Source: Algiphilus sp022763315 (GTDB taxonomy: Bacteria; Pseudomonadota; Gammaproteobacteria; Nevskiales; Nevskiaceae). Taken from it: a DNA stretch of 64,000 nt. Below, piece after piece: positions 25,854 to 37,191 of the stretch (positions within the stretch are counted from its first letter, which is position 1; every line of letters starts with the position of its first letter). The stretch lies in the NCBI RefSeq assembly GCF_965249985.1, contig NZ_OZ252280.1. One strand, written 5' to 3'. The position numbers and the translations under genes were made by a program. Under the pieces are notes generated by a model that saw only the letters and a program-made list of their open reading frames with translations, did not search any database and had not been told where the DNA came from.

Positions 25854-26167
25854 CAGAGCAGTAGCAACAAGCCCAGAAGACCGGTTCCCCCCACGATGAA
25901 GCCGCTGGTTTCCGCGATGAGGTGACGCACCGGAATGGGTGCGCCACAACAGCGGGCGCGTCCATCAAGATGCAGCCAGCCAATGATGGGTGTGGCGTCG
26001 AGGCGGCGCAGCGGGCGGCGGCAGGCATCGCAATGGGCGGCGGGCGCAAGGGCACGGCGCAGGCCTACATGGCGAATAGCGGTCTTGCGGTCGATCATTC
26101 GATCGACCAGCGACGCGATGCATGCGCCGGCCACACCGCCCACAAGAAAGAAGATGACCAAAATCAT
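25853..26167 (-). CDS. Small membrane protein like the N-terminal domain of prepilin peptidase
   Basis: A 104-residue protein with a TM helix at each end and a central loop that matches the cytosolic N-terminal domain of type IV prepilin peptidases (A24 family): CDACRRPLRRLDATPIIGWL then RCCGAPIPVRHLIAE. The cysteine pattern is shifted: the second pair is CC rather than C-x2-C. The protein lacks the catalytic aspartate TM domain altogether, so it cannot be a protease. It lies 20 bases downstream of purL on the same strand and is probably co-transcribed. Function unknown; possibly a remnant or a small membrane metal-binding protein. Confidence 0.65.
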   Translation of the reverse strand: MILVIFFLVGGVAGACIASLVDRMIDRKTAIRHVGLRRALAPAAHCDACRRPLRRLDATPIIGWLHLDGRARCCGAPIPVRHLIAETSGFIVGGTGLLGLLLLL

Positions 26168-26186
26168 GGCACCGGGATAGTACCCC

Positions 26187-29100
26187 TTAGTTCACCCAGC
26201 GGCGTGCATTGACGAACATCTGCATCCACGGCGTGTAGGCACTGCCGCGCTGCGGCCACCAGGACCCGGTGGTGCCGGCCACGGTGCGCTCCGGGTGCGG
26301 CATCAGGATGGTGACGCGCCCGTCACTGTTGCACACGCCGGTCAGCCCACGCGGCGAGCCGTTCGGATTGACCGGATAGTGCTCCGCCGGTGCGCCATCG
26401 CCATGAGCGTAGTACATCGCGATCTGATGCCCTCGGTCTAGACGCAGCATGGCGTCATCCGACAGCGCCATGCGACCCTCGCCGTGGGCCACCGCCACGG
26501 GCAGCAACGCGCCGCCCATGCCCGTGAAGAACAGGGAGCGCGATTCGGGGACCACGATCTGGCTCCAGCGCGCCTCGAACTGCTCGCTGCGATTGCGCTC
26601 CAGCCGCGGCCAATCCTCCGATCCCGGAATGATCTCGGCCAGCGCCGCCAGCATCTGACACCCGTTGCAGACACCCAAGGCAAAGCGGGTGTCGTCCGCA
26701 AAGAAGGCGGCAAAGTCCGCGCGCACCGCCTCATGGAACAGGATCGAACGCGCCCATCCCTGGCCTGCGCCGAGCACGTCGCCGTAGGAGAAACCGCCAC
26801 AGGCGACGAGCCCCTGAAACTCGCGCAACGAGCGATGTCCCGCCAGGAGATCGCTCATGTGCACGTCCACTGCCTCAAAGCCGGCCTGATCGAAGGCCCA
26901 TGCCATCTCGACATGCCCATTGACGCCCTGCTCGCGCAGGATGGCCACCCGCGGTCGTGCGCTGGCGATGGCTGGCACATCGAAGGGTGCCACCGGGTCG
27001 GCGACCACCCGCAAGGGCTCGCGCCACGGCTGATGCGCGCGCGCCTGGTCCACGCATTCCGGCCGATCGCGCAGGCGGCACATCTCGACGCTGGTTTCCG
27101 ACCAGATGCCCTCCAGCGTCCGCAGCGGCGCTTCAAAGCACAGCGCCTGACCATGGCGAAGGCGTACTTCCTCGCCCGCCGTGGGCGTCCCCAGGTCAAT
27201 GACGCGCGCGCTGTCCCCAAAAGCCTGGCGCACGGTCTCGACCGCTGCCGCCTCCACCTGAATCACCCAGCCGAGTTCCTCATTGAAGGCCGCGGCCAAT
27301 GGATCCGTGCCCAGCGCATCGAGGTTCACATCCACGCCCAGACGGCTGGCAAAGGCCATCTCCGCAAGCGTGACGACCAGGCCGCCATCCGAGCGGTCGT
27401 GACAGGCCCGCACCACGCCCTCATGCATCAGATGGGTCAGCGTCTCGAAGCTGTGGCGCAGGCGCTCGGCGTCGTCCACGTCTGGCACCACGTCGCCGAT
27501 GGCGCCGTAGACCTGCGCCAGGATGCTGCCACCGAGCCGCTGGCGACCGTGCCCCGGCTCCACCAGCAGCAGGCGACTGCGCAGGCCGCGGGCCATTTCC
27601 GGGGTGACGTGTGCGCGCACATCGGGTACCGGTGCGAAGGCAGTGGCGATGAGCGAAACCGGCGCGGTCTGACGCTGTTCGCCGTCGTCGTCCTGCCAGA
27701 CACTGCGCATCGACAAGGAATCCTTGCCCACGGGAATGGCAATGCCGAGCCGCGGGCAGAGTTCCTCTCCCACTGCGCGCACGGCGTCGAACAAGCGCGC
27801 GTCCTCGTCGTCACTGCCACAGGCGGCCATCCAGTTGGCGGAGAGGCGCACATCGCTCAGCGACGTGGGGGCTGCAGCCGCGATATTGGTCAATGCCTCG
27901 GCCACCGCCATGCGCGCCGAGGCGGCCGCATCCACGATGGCCAGGGGGGCACGCTCACCCACCGCCATGGCCTCACCGGTCATCGCGGTGAAACCCGTGG
28001 CGGTGATGGCACAGTCGGCCACCGGCACCTGCCAGGGCCCCACCATCTGATCACGCACCGTCAGGCCGCCCACCGTGCGATCGCCGATGGTGATGAGGAA
28101 ATCCTTTGCCGCCACGCTGGGGTGACGCAGCACGCGCTCCACCGCCTCGGCGAACGCAATGCCGTCGGTGTCGAAAGACGGCTCCTGTGCGGCCTGGCGA
28201 TGGGCGTAGCGTTCCATGCGCGGCGTCTTGCCGAGCAGTACGGGCATGGGGATATCGGCGGCCCTGGCGCCGTCGGGCGCTTCCACGACCAGAACCGGCT
28301 CGGCCGTGGCGGTCCCGACCACAGCCATGGGACAGCGCTCGCGCGCGCAGAAGGCCTGCAGCCGGGCGACCGCGGCCTGTTCGACCGCGAGTACATACCG
28401 TTCCTGTGATTCGTTGCACCAGATCTCCATCGGCGACAACGAGGGATCGGCACAATCGACGTCGGCCAGTCGAAAGTGACCGCCGCGGCCATCGGCATCG
28501 ATCAGTTCCGGCAGGGCATTGGACAGTCCGCCGGCACCGACATCATGGATCGAGAGAATGGGATTGTCCTCGCCTGCGGCCCAGCAGGCGTCAATGACCT
28601 CCTGACAGCGCCGCTGCAATTCCGGATTGGCGCGTTGCACGGAGGCAAAGTCGAGCGCCACATCCCCGGTGCCGGTGGCGCGACTGGAGGCCGCGCCGCC
28701 GCCGAGCCCGATCAGCATGGCCGGCCCGCCCAGGACGACCAGGGCTGCCTCCACAGGGACTTCGGCCTTGTGCACATCCGGTTCCCTGATGTTGCCGAAG
28801 CCACCCGCAATCATGATCGGCTTGTGATAGCCGCGGCGGCGGCCGTGGCCATCGTGCATCTCAAAACTGCGGAAGTAGCCGGTCAGGTTCGGACGCCCGA
28901 ACTCATTGTTGTAGTTGGCCGCCCCAATCGGGGCCTCCAGCATGATCCGCAGCGGTGAGGCCATGTTGCGCGGCGCCGAATCGGGCTGTTCCCAGGGCTT
29001 GGGCGCCGCGGGAATCCGCAGATTGGATACCGAAAAGCCACACATGCCGGCCTTCGGGCGGGCGCCTCGGCCGGTGGCCGCTTCATCGCGGATTTCACCG

Positions 29101-30029
29101 CCGGCGCCCGTGGCTGCGCCTGGGTCCGGGGAGATGCCGGTCGGATGGTTGTGCGTTTCCACCTTCATCAGCAGATGCACCGGCTCGGTCACGCTGTGCC
29201 AATGGCCGTCCGCCTGACGCAGAAAACGCGTCGCGCGCGCGCCTTGCACCACCGCCGCGTTGTCGCGGTAGGCGGACAGCACGCCTTCGGGCGCAGCGGC
29301 GTGCGTCATGCGGATCATGTCGAAGAGGCTATGCCGCGCGGGCACCTCATCAATCGTGAACTGGGCGTTGAAGATCTTATGCCGGCAGTGTTCCGAGTTG
29401 ATCTGCGCGAACATCATCAGCTCAGCATCGGTGGGGTCGCGCCCGGTCGCCGAATAGTGGGCGTGCAGGTAATCGATTTCCTCCTCGGAAAGCGCGAGGC
29501 CCCAGACACTATTGGCCTCCGCCAATGCTGGCCGCCCCTGCGATTGCAGTGGCACATGGACCAGTGGCCGTGCCTCCGGGGTATCGAAGACCTGGGCAAG
29601 CCCGGCGGCGTCGTCGAGCAGACTCTCCGTCATTGCATCGAAGATCTCGGCGGCCGCCGCATCCGGAAGCGGACCGGCGGGCAGACCGCTGACCCAGCGT
29701 GCGCGCTCGATCCGCTCCACCGCCAGACCGCAGACGCGGGCGATATCGCTGGCCTTGCTGCTCCATGGAGACAAGGTGCCAAGACGCGGCACCACGAAGC
29801 GTGCCCCCGCATCCGCCGACAGTGCCTCCCTGCCGAGCGGCGCCGCATCGCCCAGCAAGGCGCTGAGACGCGACTGTTCCTCGCGCGAGATCGTTCCGGC
29901 GACGAGATAGACCGAACGCACCGACAATGCCTCTGGATCTGCCAGGGCCACCCCCATCGACTGCAACCGTCGCGCCAGCGCTTCAAGCCGGAAATCAGAC
30001 AGTGCGGAGGGTCCGAGGAAACTAAGCAT
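26187..30029 (-). CDS. purL: Phosphoribosylformylglycinamidine synthase (FGAM synthase)
   Basis: Makes FGAM from FGAR with glutamine and ATP in purine synthesis. The 1280-residue single-chain form (E. coli 1295) has an N-terminal PurS-like part, a linker, two AIRS-like halves with HNHPTGISPDPGAATG and GKDSLSMR-type loops, and a class I glutaminase domain at the C-terminus with GGFSYGDVLGAG, the nucleophile in GVCNGCQM and the His/Glu of PHPERTVAG. The ATG at 30029 matches the family start MLSFLGPSALSDFR better than the TTG at 30047. Confidence 0.97.
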   Translation of the reverse strand: MLSFLGPSALSDFRLEALARRLQSMGVALADPEALSVRSVYLVAGTISREEQSRLSALLGDAAPLGREALSADAGARFVVPRLGTLSPWSSKASDIARVCGLAVERIERARWVSGLPAGPLPDAAAAEIFDAMTESLLDDAAGLAQVFDTPEARPLVHVPLQSQGRPALAEANSVWGLALSEEEIDYLHAHYSATGRDPTDAELMMFAQINSEHCRHKIFNAQFTIDEVPARHSLFDMIRMTHAAAPEGVLSAYRDNAAVVQGARATRFLRQADGHWHSVTEPVHLLMKVETHNHPTGISPDPGAATGAGGEIRDEAATGRGARPKAGMCGFSVSNLRIPAAPKPWEQPDSAPRNMASPLRIMLEAPIGAANYNNEFGRPNLTGYFRSFEMHDGHGRRRGYHKPIMIAGGFGNIREPDVHKAEVPVEAALVVLGGPAMLIGLGGGAASSRATGTGDVALDFASVQRANPELQRRCQEVIDACWAAGEDNPILSIHDVGAGGLSNALPELIDADGRGGHFRLADVDCADPSLSPMEIWCNESQERYVLAVEQAAVARLQAFCARERCPMAVVGTATAEPVLVVEAPDGARAADIPMPVLLGKTPRMERYAHRQAAQEPSFDTDGIAFAEAVERVLRHPSVAAKDFLITIGDRTVGGLTVRDQMVGPWQVPVADCAITATGFTAMTGEAMAVGERAPLAIVDAAASARMAVAEALTNIAAAAPTSLSDVRLSANWMAACGSDDEDARLFDAVRAVGEELCPRLGIAIPVGKDSLSMRSVWQDDDGEQRQTAPVSLIATAFAPVPDVRAHVTPEMARGLRSRLLLVEPGHGRQRLGGSILAQVYGAIGDVVPDVDDAERLRHSFETLTHLMHEGVVRACHDRSDGGLVVTLAEMAFASRLGVDVNLDALGTDPLAAAFNEELGWVIQVEAAAVETVRQAFGDSARVIDLGTPTAGEEVRLRHGQALCFEAPLRTLEGIWSETSVEMCRLRDRPECVDQARAHQPWREPLRVVADPVAPFDVPAIASARPRVAILREQGVNGHVEMAWAFDQAGFEAVDVHMSDLLAGHRSLREFQGLVACGGFSYGDVLGAGQGWARSILFHEAVRADFAAFFADDTRFALGVCNGCQMLAALAEIIPGSEDWPRLERNRSEQFEARWSQIVVPESRSLFFTGMGGALLPVAVAHGEGRMALSDDAMLRLDRGHQIAMYYAHGDGAPAEHYPVNPNGSPRGLTGVCNSDGRVTILMPHPERTVAGTTGSWWPQRGSAYTPWMQMFVNARRWVN

Positions 30030-30086
30030 GATCGATTCCAGTAGCAAATAGGGGCTGACAAGGCCCGTGCATGACCGTGTCCCGGC

Positions 30087-30863
30087 TCATAGGCTGCGCC
30101 AGTCCAAGCCATTGGCCTGATCGGCAACCGCCAGCCAGTGCGCTTCGCAGCCGAGTGCCTCTGCCACGGCGCAACGCGCCAGATCAGGGGTGTTGTTCTG
30201 TTCGGACAGATGCGTCAGGGCCACGTGCCGCAGCCTGGAGCCATCCATTGCCCCGGCCAGCGCAGCGGATTGCGCATTCGAGAGGTGGCCCAGACGGCCC
30301 CCGACCCGCGCCTTCAGACTGGCGGGATAAGGCCCTTCCGCCAGCATGGTCGGGTCATGATTGGCTTCCAGCAGCAGCGCATCGACGCCGTGCAGGGAAT
30401 CCACCATGTGCGGTGTCACGTGACCGGCGTCGGACAGCACACCGAGCCGACGTGCACCGTCGCCGACCACGAATTGGCTGGGCTCGCGCGCATCGTGCGG
30501 CACGGGCAAGGGTGTGACGTGCAGATCACCCACCGCGAAAGGAGTATGCGGGTCGAAATAGTGCGGCGGCGCGAGGGCGGTACCGGCGCGCGACCGTGCC
30601 GCCGCGTAGGTGCCGGGCGTCATCCAGACGGGAATACCAAAGCGGCGCGAAAACGGCCCCACGCCGCGCAGGTGGTCGCCGTGTTCATGGGTGACCAGAA
30701 TGGCGGTGAGCGAGGACGCATCCTCGCCCAGTCGGGCCAGCCGCTGGCAGGTGTCCTCGATGGTGAAGCCGCAATCGATGAGCAGCCGCGTGCCGCCGCA
30801 GGAGATCAGGGTCGCGTTGCCACGACTGCCGCTGCCGAGTACAGCGAATCGCAGTGCCGGCAC
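30087..30863 (-). CDS. Metallo-beta-lactamase-fold hydrolase, WalJ/YycJ-like
   Basis: A 258-residue cytosolic protein. The first metal site is THEHGDH (His59, His61, Asp63, His64). Later ligands lie in PHDAREPS, LSDAGHVT and LTHLS near the C-terminus. These are the marks of the WalJ/YycJ group, some of which are nucleases with 5'-exonuclease activity. The exact role in gammaproteobacteria is unproven. It starts four bases after the DUF1820 stop, so the two genes are one operon. Confidence 0.85.
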   Translation of the reverse strand: MPALRFAVLGSGSRGNATLISCGGTRLLIDCGFTIEDTCQRLARLGEDASSLTAILVTHEHGDHLRGVGPFSRRFGIPVWMTPGTYAAARSRAGTALAPPHYFDPHTPFAVGDLHVTPLPVPHDAREPSQFVVGDGARRLGVLSDAGHVTPHMVDSLHGVDALLLEANHDPTMLAEGPYPASLKARVGGRLGHLSNAQSAALAGAMDGSRLRHVALTHLSEQNNTPDLARCAVAEALGCEAHWLAVADQANGLDWRSL

Positions 30864-30867
30864 CCGC

Positions 30868-31200
30868 TCAGCTGCCGCGGTTGCCGGGGTTGAATACGGG
30901 GAGATGGGTCACCTTCCCGCTTTCGCCTTCGGCGTCGCTGATACGCGCCGTGCCGCGCTTGGTGACCTCGTCGATGCGCACCACCTGGTGCACAGGCACG
31001 AAGAAGCGTTCGACATTCTCGAACTCGGCCTGCAGCTTTTCCTCGGTGGGGTCGACCAGCACCTGCGACTTCTCGCCGAAAACCGGCTTGCCGATTTCCA
31101 CGAAGCCCATCATGTTGGCGTGAGAGACCTCTCGGGCGTAGATCTCGTACACCTTGCCCTGCTGAACGAAGCTGATGCGATAGAGCGGCTGCTTTCCCAT
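30868..31200 (-). CDS. DUF1820 family protein
   Basis: A 110-residue soluble protein of a family widespread in gammaproteobacteria. Typical segments are YRISFVQQGKVYEIYAREV and FGEKSQVLVDPTEEKL. No enzymatic motif or membrane segment is visible, and the function is unknown. It sits upstream of the metallo-beta-lactamase-fold gene with a 4-base gap. Confidence 0.85.
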   Translation of the reverse strand: MGKQPLYRISFVQQGKVYEIYAREVSHANMMGFVEIGKPVFGEKSQVLVDPTEEKLQAEFENVERFFVPVHQVVRIDEVTKRGTARISDAEGESGKVTHLPVFNPGNRGS

Positions 31201-31293
31201 GATGATTCTTGGCCGAGTGGGTCGCTAAGCGGCATCGCCGCCGGAGCGCATTTTACATCAGCGCCCGGTCGCGATCCCCTAGCCCCGCGCGCC

Positions 31294-32676
31294 TCAGCCG
31301 CGGCCCTGACCCTGGCGGTTCGCGCCTTGGGCAGGACGTTTGCGGCCACGGCGCTGCGGTTTCCTGCCGCCCGGCGCCCGTGCATCGCGCGCGGCGGGCG
31401 CGCGCTCATTGCCGCCCTCGCGCGCCTCACCGCCGCCTTCCTTGCGGCGCGGTGCGGTCGGCGTGCGCTTCTTGGCTGGCTGCGCGCGCTGCGACGGCCG
31501 TGCCTCAGTCGTGCGCTCGTCACGGTCTCCACCCTGCGGGGGATGGAAACCCGTGATGTCCAGGCTGTCGATCTTGCGGCCTAGATGCCGTTCGATATCC
31601 CGCAGCAGGGATTGCTCGTCACGGCCGACCAGCGAGATCGCGACACCGGTCGCGCCGGCGCGGGCGGTCCGGCCGATGCGGTGGACGTAGTCCTCCGCCA
31701 CGTTCGGCAGCTCATAGTTGATGACACAGGGCAGCTGGTCGATATCGATACCGCGTGCGGCGAGATCGGTAGCCACTACGATGCGGGTGCTGCCACTGCG
31801 GAAACCCTCGAGCGCCTTGCGCCGCGCGCCCTGACTCTTGCCCCCATGCAGCGCGACGGCCGGCAATCCGTCCATCGTCATCTGCTTGGCGAGTCGATCG
31901 GCGCCGTGCTTGGTGCGTGCAAAGACAAGCACCTGCCGCCATTCCGGATGCTGGCCCACCAGCCACGCCACCAGGGCACGCTTGTGGTTCTTCTGCGTCC
32001 GCACCAGATGCTGTGTCACACCTTCGGCGGTCGTGACCTCCGGCGCGATCTGCACCCGCTCGGGCGCACGTAGGAAGCGCCCCGCCAGTTCAAGGATGGG
32101 ATCCGAGAACGTAGCGGAGAACAGAAGGGTCTGCCGCGAAGCGGGCAACAGCTTCAGGATGCGCTTGAGATCGTGGATAAAGCCCATGTCGAGCATGCGG
32201 TCGGCTTCATCCAGTACCACATGCGCCACGCGCGACAGATCGACCAGCCCCTGGCTATGCAGATCGAGCAGCCGACCCGGAGTAGCGACCAACAGGTCGA
32301 GCCCGCGCGCAATACCCTGCGCCTGCGGCCGCTGTCCCACGCCTCCGAAGATGGTGAGGCTGCGCACATTGAGGCCATTGCCATAGGTGCGCGCCGAATC
32401 GCCGATCTGGCCGGCCAGCTCGCGGGTTGGCGCCAGAACCAGTGCGCGTGGCGTGCGCGCGCGGCCCGCGGGGATCTCGCCCTGACTCAACTGATGGAGC
32501 AGCGGCAACAGGAAGGCGGCGGTCTTACCTGTACCGGTTTGCGCGCTGGCGAGCAGGTCGCTACCGCGCAGGACAAAGGGAATGGCGGCCTGCTGGACGG
32601 GGCTGGGCGTGGTGTAGCCCGCGCGCGCGCAGTTGTTGGTCAGGGCCTTGCCCAGACCAAGTGCTTCAAAGGACAT
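31294..32676 (-). CDS. rhlE: DEAD-box RNA helicase, RhlE type
   Basis: A 460-residue ATP-dependent RNA helicase. All core motifs are present: Q motif (PSPVQQAAIP), AQTGTGKT, PTRELA, TPGRLLD, DEAD, SAT, ARGIDI and HRIGRTARAG. The last 80 residues are a basic, Gly/Pro-rich tail that would bind RNA loosely. The tail and core match RhlE rather than DbpA or CsdA. The ATG at 32676 (MSFEALGL) is the family start; the in-frame upstream extension is not conserved. It is divergent from the BCCT transporter gene. Confidence 0.92.
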   Translation of the reverse strand: MSFEALGLGKALTNNCARAGYTTPSPVQQAAIPFVLRGSDLLASAQTGTGKTAAFLLPLLHQLSQGEIPAGRARTPRALVLAPTRELAGQIGDSARTYGNGLNVRSLTIFGGVGQRPQAQGIARGLDLLVATPGRLLDLHSQGLVDLSRVAHVVLDEADRMLDMGFIHDLKRILKLLPASRQTLLFSATFSDPILELAGRFLRAPERVQIAPEVTTAEGVTQHLVRTQKNHKRALVAWLVGQHPEWRQVLVFARTKHGADRLAKQMTMDGLPAVALHGGKSQGARRKALEGFRSGSTRIVVATDLAARGIDIDQLPCVINYELPNVAEDYVHRIGRTARAGATGVAISLVGRDEQSLLRDIERHLGRKIDSLDITGFHPPQGGDRDERTTEARPSQRAQPAKKRTPTAPRRKEGGGEAREGGNERAPAARDARAPGGRKPQRRGRKRPAQGANRQGQGRG

Positions 32677-32953
32677 CAGGACTCCGGGCGCATGGCCACG
32701 GCAAAAGGGCATGCATCATACGCGCTCGTCCCCTGCGAACGCACGCTTTTCCGACGCGAGGTGGCGTTGCGGCCGGCTTCTCGCTCCGCCTGCGTGGCGT
32801 CGAAACCGATTGGTCACTGTCGCGTCATTTGCGATAAGGTCGTGCTAAGGGGATCTATACACGCTTCTATCGCGTACCTCAGAACGGTATGCGTTGATGC
32901 CGCGCGTCCTGCGTCAGATCTGGCGTGCGGTGAAAGAACCATCAGGAGAGACC

Positions 32954-34573
<1,620 letters not shown>

Positions 34574-34611
34574 TACGACCGACGATACGGCGCACCATCC
34601 GCCGCTACGAC

Positions 34612-34648
34612 AAAGCCCCGCGCGCCTTTCGGCACGCGGGGCTTTCTT
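34612..34648. terminator. Bidirectional terminator between BCCT gene and purA
   Basis: An 11-base-pair stem of AAAGCCCCGCG with CGCGGGGCTTT around a 12-base loop (34612-34645), with A-rich start and T-rich end. It lies between the convergent stops at 34573 and 34690. Confidence 0.92.
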
Positions 34649-34689
34649 TATGGCGCAAGGCCGGCCGCCGCGCGACAGCCGCAGCGGAA

Positions 34690-35985
34690 TCAGGCGTCGA
34701 AGGGGTGCTCGAGCACTATCGTGTGGTCGCGATCCGGCCCCGTGGAAACCACCTGCACCGGTACGCCGGTGATATCGGCGATGCGGGCCAGGTAGTCCTT
34801 CGCGGCGGCAGGCAGATCCGCGTAGCGATTGATGCCGCTGGTGGCGGTGCGCCAACCGGGCATGTCCTCATACATCGGTTCGATGTCCGCGTAGGCGTCG
34901 GCACCCAGCGGTGGCTGCTCCATCTGCTCGCCATCGACCCGGTAGCCAACGCAGATGCGGATGACATCCAGCTCGTCGAGCACGTCCATCTTGGTGATGC
35001 ACAGCCCACTCATCGAGTTGTTGAACACCGAGCGGCGCAACGCCACCGCGTCGAACCAGCCACAGCGCCGCGTGCGCCCGGTGGTGGTGCCGACTTCGCC
35101 GCCCTTCTCACGCAGATAGTGGCCGACGTCGTCATCCAGTTCGGTCGGAAAGGGGCCGGCCCCCACGCGCGTGGAATAGGCCTTGACGATTCCGAGCACC
35201 GAATCGATGTGGCGCGGACCCACGCCGGTGCCGGTGGCCGCGCCGCCGGCTGTGGTGTTGCTCGACGTCACATAGGGATAGGTGCCGTGGTCAATATCGA
35301 GCAGCGCACCCTGCGCCCCTTCGAACAAGACGTTTTCGCCGGCCAGCAGACGCGTTTCCAGCATGCCGGTGACGTCACCAACCATGCCCCGCAGCGCTTC
35401 GGCATAGGACAGACAGCGCTCCAGCAGGGCCTGGAAGTCGACCGGCTGCTCCTTGAAATACTGCTGCAGCACGAAGTTGTGGTAGTCGAGGACTTCGCCC
35501 AGTTTTGAAGCCAAGCGCTCGCGATGAAAGAGATCGCCCAGACGGACCGCGCGCCGGGCGACCTTGTCTTCGTAGGCCGGCCCGATGCCGCGGCCGGTGG
35601 TGCCGATCTTGGCGGCGCCGCGGGCCTTTTCACGGGCCTGATCGATGCGCACGTGGTAATCCAGGATCAGCGGCGCCGCCGCAGACAGATGCAGACGATC
35701 GCGCACCTTGACGCCGCGCGCCTCCAGCCCCTGCATTTCTTCGAGCAGCTTCTCCGGCGAAAGCACGACCCCATTGCCAATCAAACACGCCACCCCTTCG
35801 CGCATGATGCCGGAGGGAATCAGATGAAGGGCCGTCTTTTCTCCATTGATGACCAGCGTATGCCCCGCGTTGTGCCCGCCCTGGAATCGCACCACCGACT
35901 GTGCACGGTCGGTCAGCAGGTCCACTACTTTGCCCTTGCCTTCGTCGCCCCATTGGGCGCCGATGACAACTACTGATTTACCCAT
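34690..35985 (-). CDS. purA: Adenylosuccinate synthetase
   Basis: Joins IMP and aspartate using GTP to make adenylosuccinate. The 431-residue protein begins with the P-loop GAQWGDEGKGK and the catalytic Asp and His (QGGHNAGHT). Other marks are TGRGIGPAYEDK, GAQGALLDIDHGTYPYVTSS and GTTTGRTRRCGWFD. ATG 35985 has an AAAGGGA site. It is the last gene of the hfq-hfl superoperon, as in relatives. Confidence 0.97.
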   Translation of the reverse strand: MGKSVVVIGAQWGDEGKGKVVDLLTDRAQSVVRFQGGHNAGHTLVINGEKTALHLIPSGIMREGVACLIGNGVVLSPEKLLEEMQGLEARGVKVRDRLHLSAAAPLILDYHVRIDQAREKARGAAKIGTTGRGIGPAYEDKVARRAVRLGDLFHRERLASKLGEVLDYHNFVLQQYFKEQPVDFQALLERCLSYAEALRGMVGDVTGMLETRLLAGENVLFEGAQGALLDIDHGTYPYVTSSNTTAGGAATGTGVGPRHIDSVLGIVKAYSTRVGAGPFPTELDDDVGHYLREKGGEVGTTTGRTRRCGWFDAVALRRSVFNNSMSGLCITKMDVLDELDVIRICVGYRVDGEQMEQPPLGADAYADIEPMYEDMPGWRTATSGINRYADLPAAAKDYLARIADITGVPVQVVSTGPDRDHTIVLEHPFDA

Positions 35986-36016
35986 AGTCCCTTTCTTTAG
36001 TGCGCGGCGCGCGATC

Positions 36017-36994
36017 TCAATACAAAGCCAGCAATTCGTTGAGGTCGGCCGAAAAGCCCGTCGCCGGACGCGGCGCCCCGAAAATGTCGCCGATGCCGTC
36101 ATAGCGCCCACCGCGCGCCAGCTCACGGGCGCGGTCGGTGCCAAAAGCGGCAAAGCTAAGGCCTGTCTGGTAGCGGAAACCACGCAACTCCGACAGATCC
36201 ACATGCAATGCGTAGCTGCCGACGCGCTCCATGCGCGCGATCATCGCCTCGAGTGCATCCAGGGCGGCAACGATGCCGGGATCGTCCGGCAGCACCTGGC
36301 GCGCCCTGGCGGGGACGTCCGCTCCGCCGTGAAGCTCCACCAAGTGCCGCAAGGCGCGCTGTGCTTCGACCGGCAGGCCTGCGGAGCGAAGCCAGCTGTC
36401 CAGCTCGGGCACGCATTTGCGCTGCATGATATCGAACAGCACCTGCTCATCCCCGGGACGCAGGCCGAGGTCGGCGATCAGGCTGCTGTACACCCCGACG
36501 TGACCCAGGTCGATAAGCGGCTGCTGGATGCCGGCAATGGCGAGCGTCTCGATCATCATGCGCAATACTTCCGCATCCGCCTCCAGCGAAGCATCGCCGA
36601 ACAGCTCGCATCCCACCTGGCGCGGCGACCGCGAGCCGCCCGGTACATCAGGATGCGTGCGCAACACCGAGCCCACGTAGCACAGCCGGACCGTGGCATC
36701 GCCCGGGAAGCGGGTGGCCGCCACCCGCGCTGCCTGCGGCGTCATATCGGCGCGTACGCCAAGCATCCGGCCGCTGGCAGGATCCATGAAACGGAAGGTC
36801 TGATCTTCCAGATCTTCGCCTGCGCCCACGAGCAGGCTGTCGAGGTGCTCCACCAGTGGCGGCAGGATCAGCTGGTAATTCTGGGCCCGAAAATGATCGA
36901 GGACCTGCCTGCGCAGGTCCTCGGCAGCCCAGGCGGTTTCGGAGAGCAGCTCCTCAACGCCGTCAGGCAGGAAGGCGGCGCGTCGGAGACTCAT
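36017..36994 (-). CDS. hisZ: ATP phosphoribosyltransferase regulatory subunit HisZ, short form
   Basis: A class II aminoacyl-tRNA synthetase-like protein that pairs with short HisG to make it histidine-sensitive. Motifs: LPDGVEELL, MLGVRADMTPQAARVAATR, CYVGSVLRT, ELARGGRYDG and a C-terminus at GFSADLNELLALY. The 325 residues are about 60-70 fewer than many proteobacterial HisZ; the chain stops at the end of the catalytic-like domain, just 31 bases before purA. The same position next to purA is held by hisZ in Pseudomonas. It starts within the DUF2065 stop. Confidence 0.87.
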   Translation of the reverse strand: MSLRRAAFLPDGVEELLSETAWAAEDLRRQVLDHFRAQNYQLILPPLVEHLDSLLVGAGEDLEDQTFRFMDPASGRMLGVRADMTPQAARVAATRFPGDATVRLCYVGSVLRTHPDVPGGSRSPRQVGCELFGDASLEADAEVLRMMIETLAIAGIQQPLIDLGHVGVYSSLIADLGLRPGDEQVLFDIMQRKCVPELDSWLRSAGLPVEAQRALRHLVELHGGADVPARARQVLPDDPGIVAALDALEAMIARMERVGSYALHVDLSELRGFRYQTGLSFAAFGTDRARELARGGRYDGIGDIFGAPRPATGFSADLNELLALY

Positions 36995-37182
36995 AGCAGA
37001 CGTACCAGTTGCAGCATCAACAGGCCGGCGATGATCGAGGTCACCCCGATGATGCGCAGCTGACGATCATCCAGCGTGGCCAGCCGCAGCATCGTTTCGC
37101 GCCAGCGAGCCGGTGCGGCAAAGGGCAGCAGGCCCTCAATCACCAGCACCAGCGCCAGCGCGCGAAACAAGTCATCCCACAC
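36991..37182 (-). CDS. DUF2065 small membrane protein (YjeT type)
   Basis: A 63-residue protein with two TM helices and a short basic loop (ARWRETMLRLATLDDRQLR). It is the YjeT family, conserved between hflC and purA across gammaproteobacteria. Function unknown. Its stop overlaps the hisZ ATG. Confidence 0.9.
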   Translation of the reverse strand: MWDDLFRALALVLVIEGLLPFAAPARWRETMLRLATLDDRQLRIIGVTSIIAGLLMLQLVRLL

Positions 37183-37191
37183 AGTGGCCGC

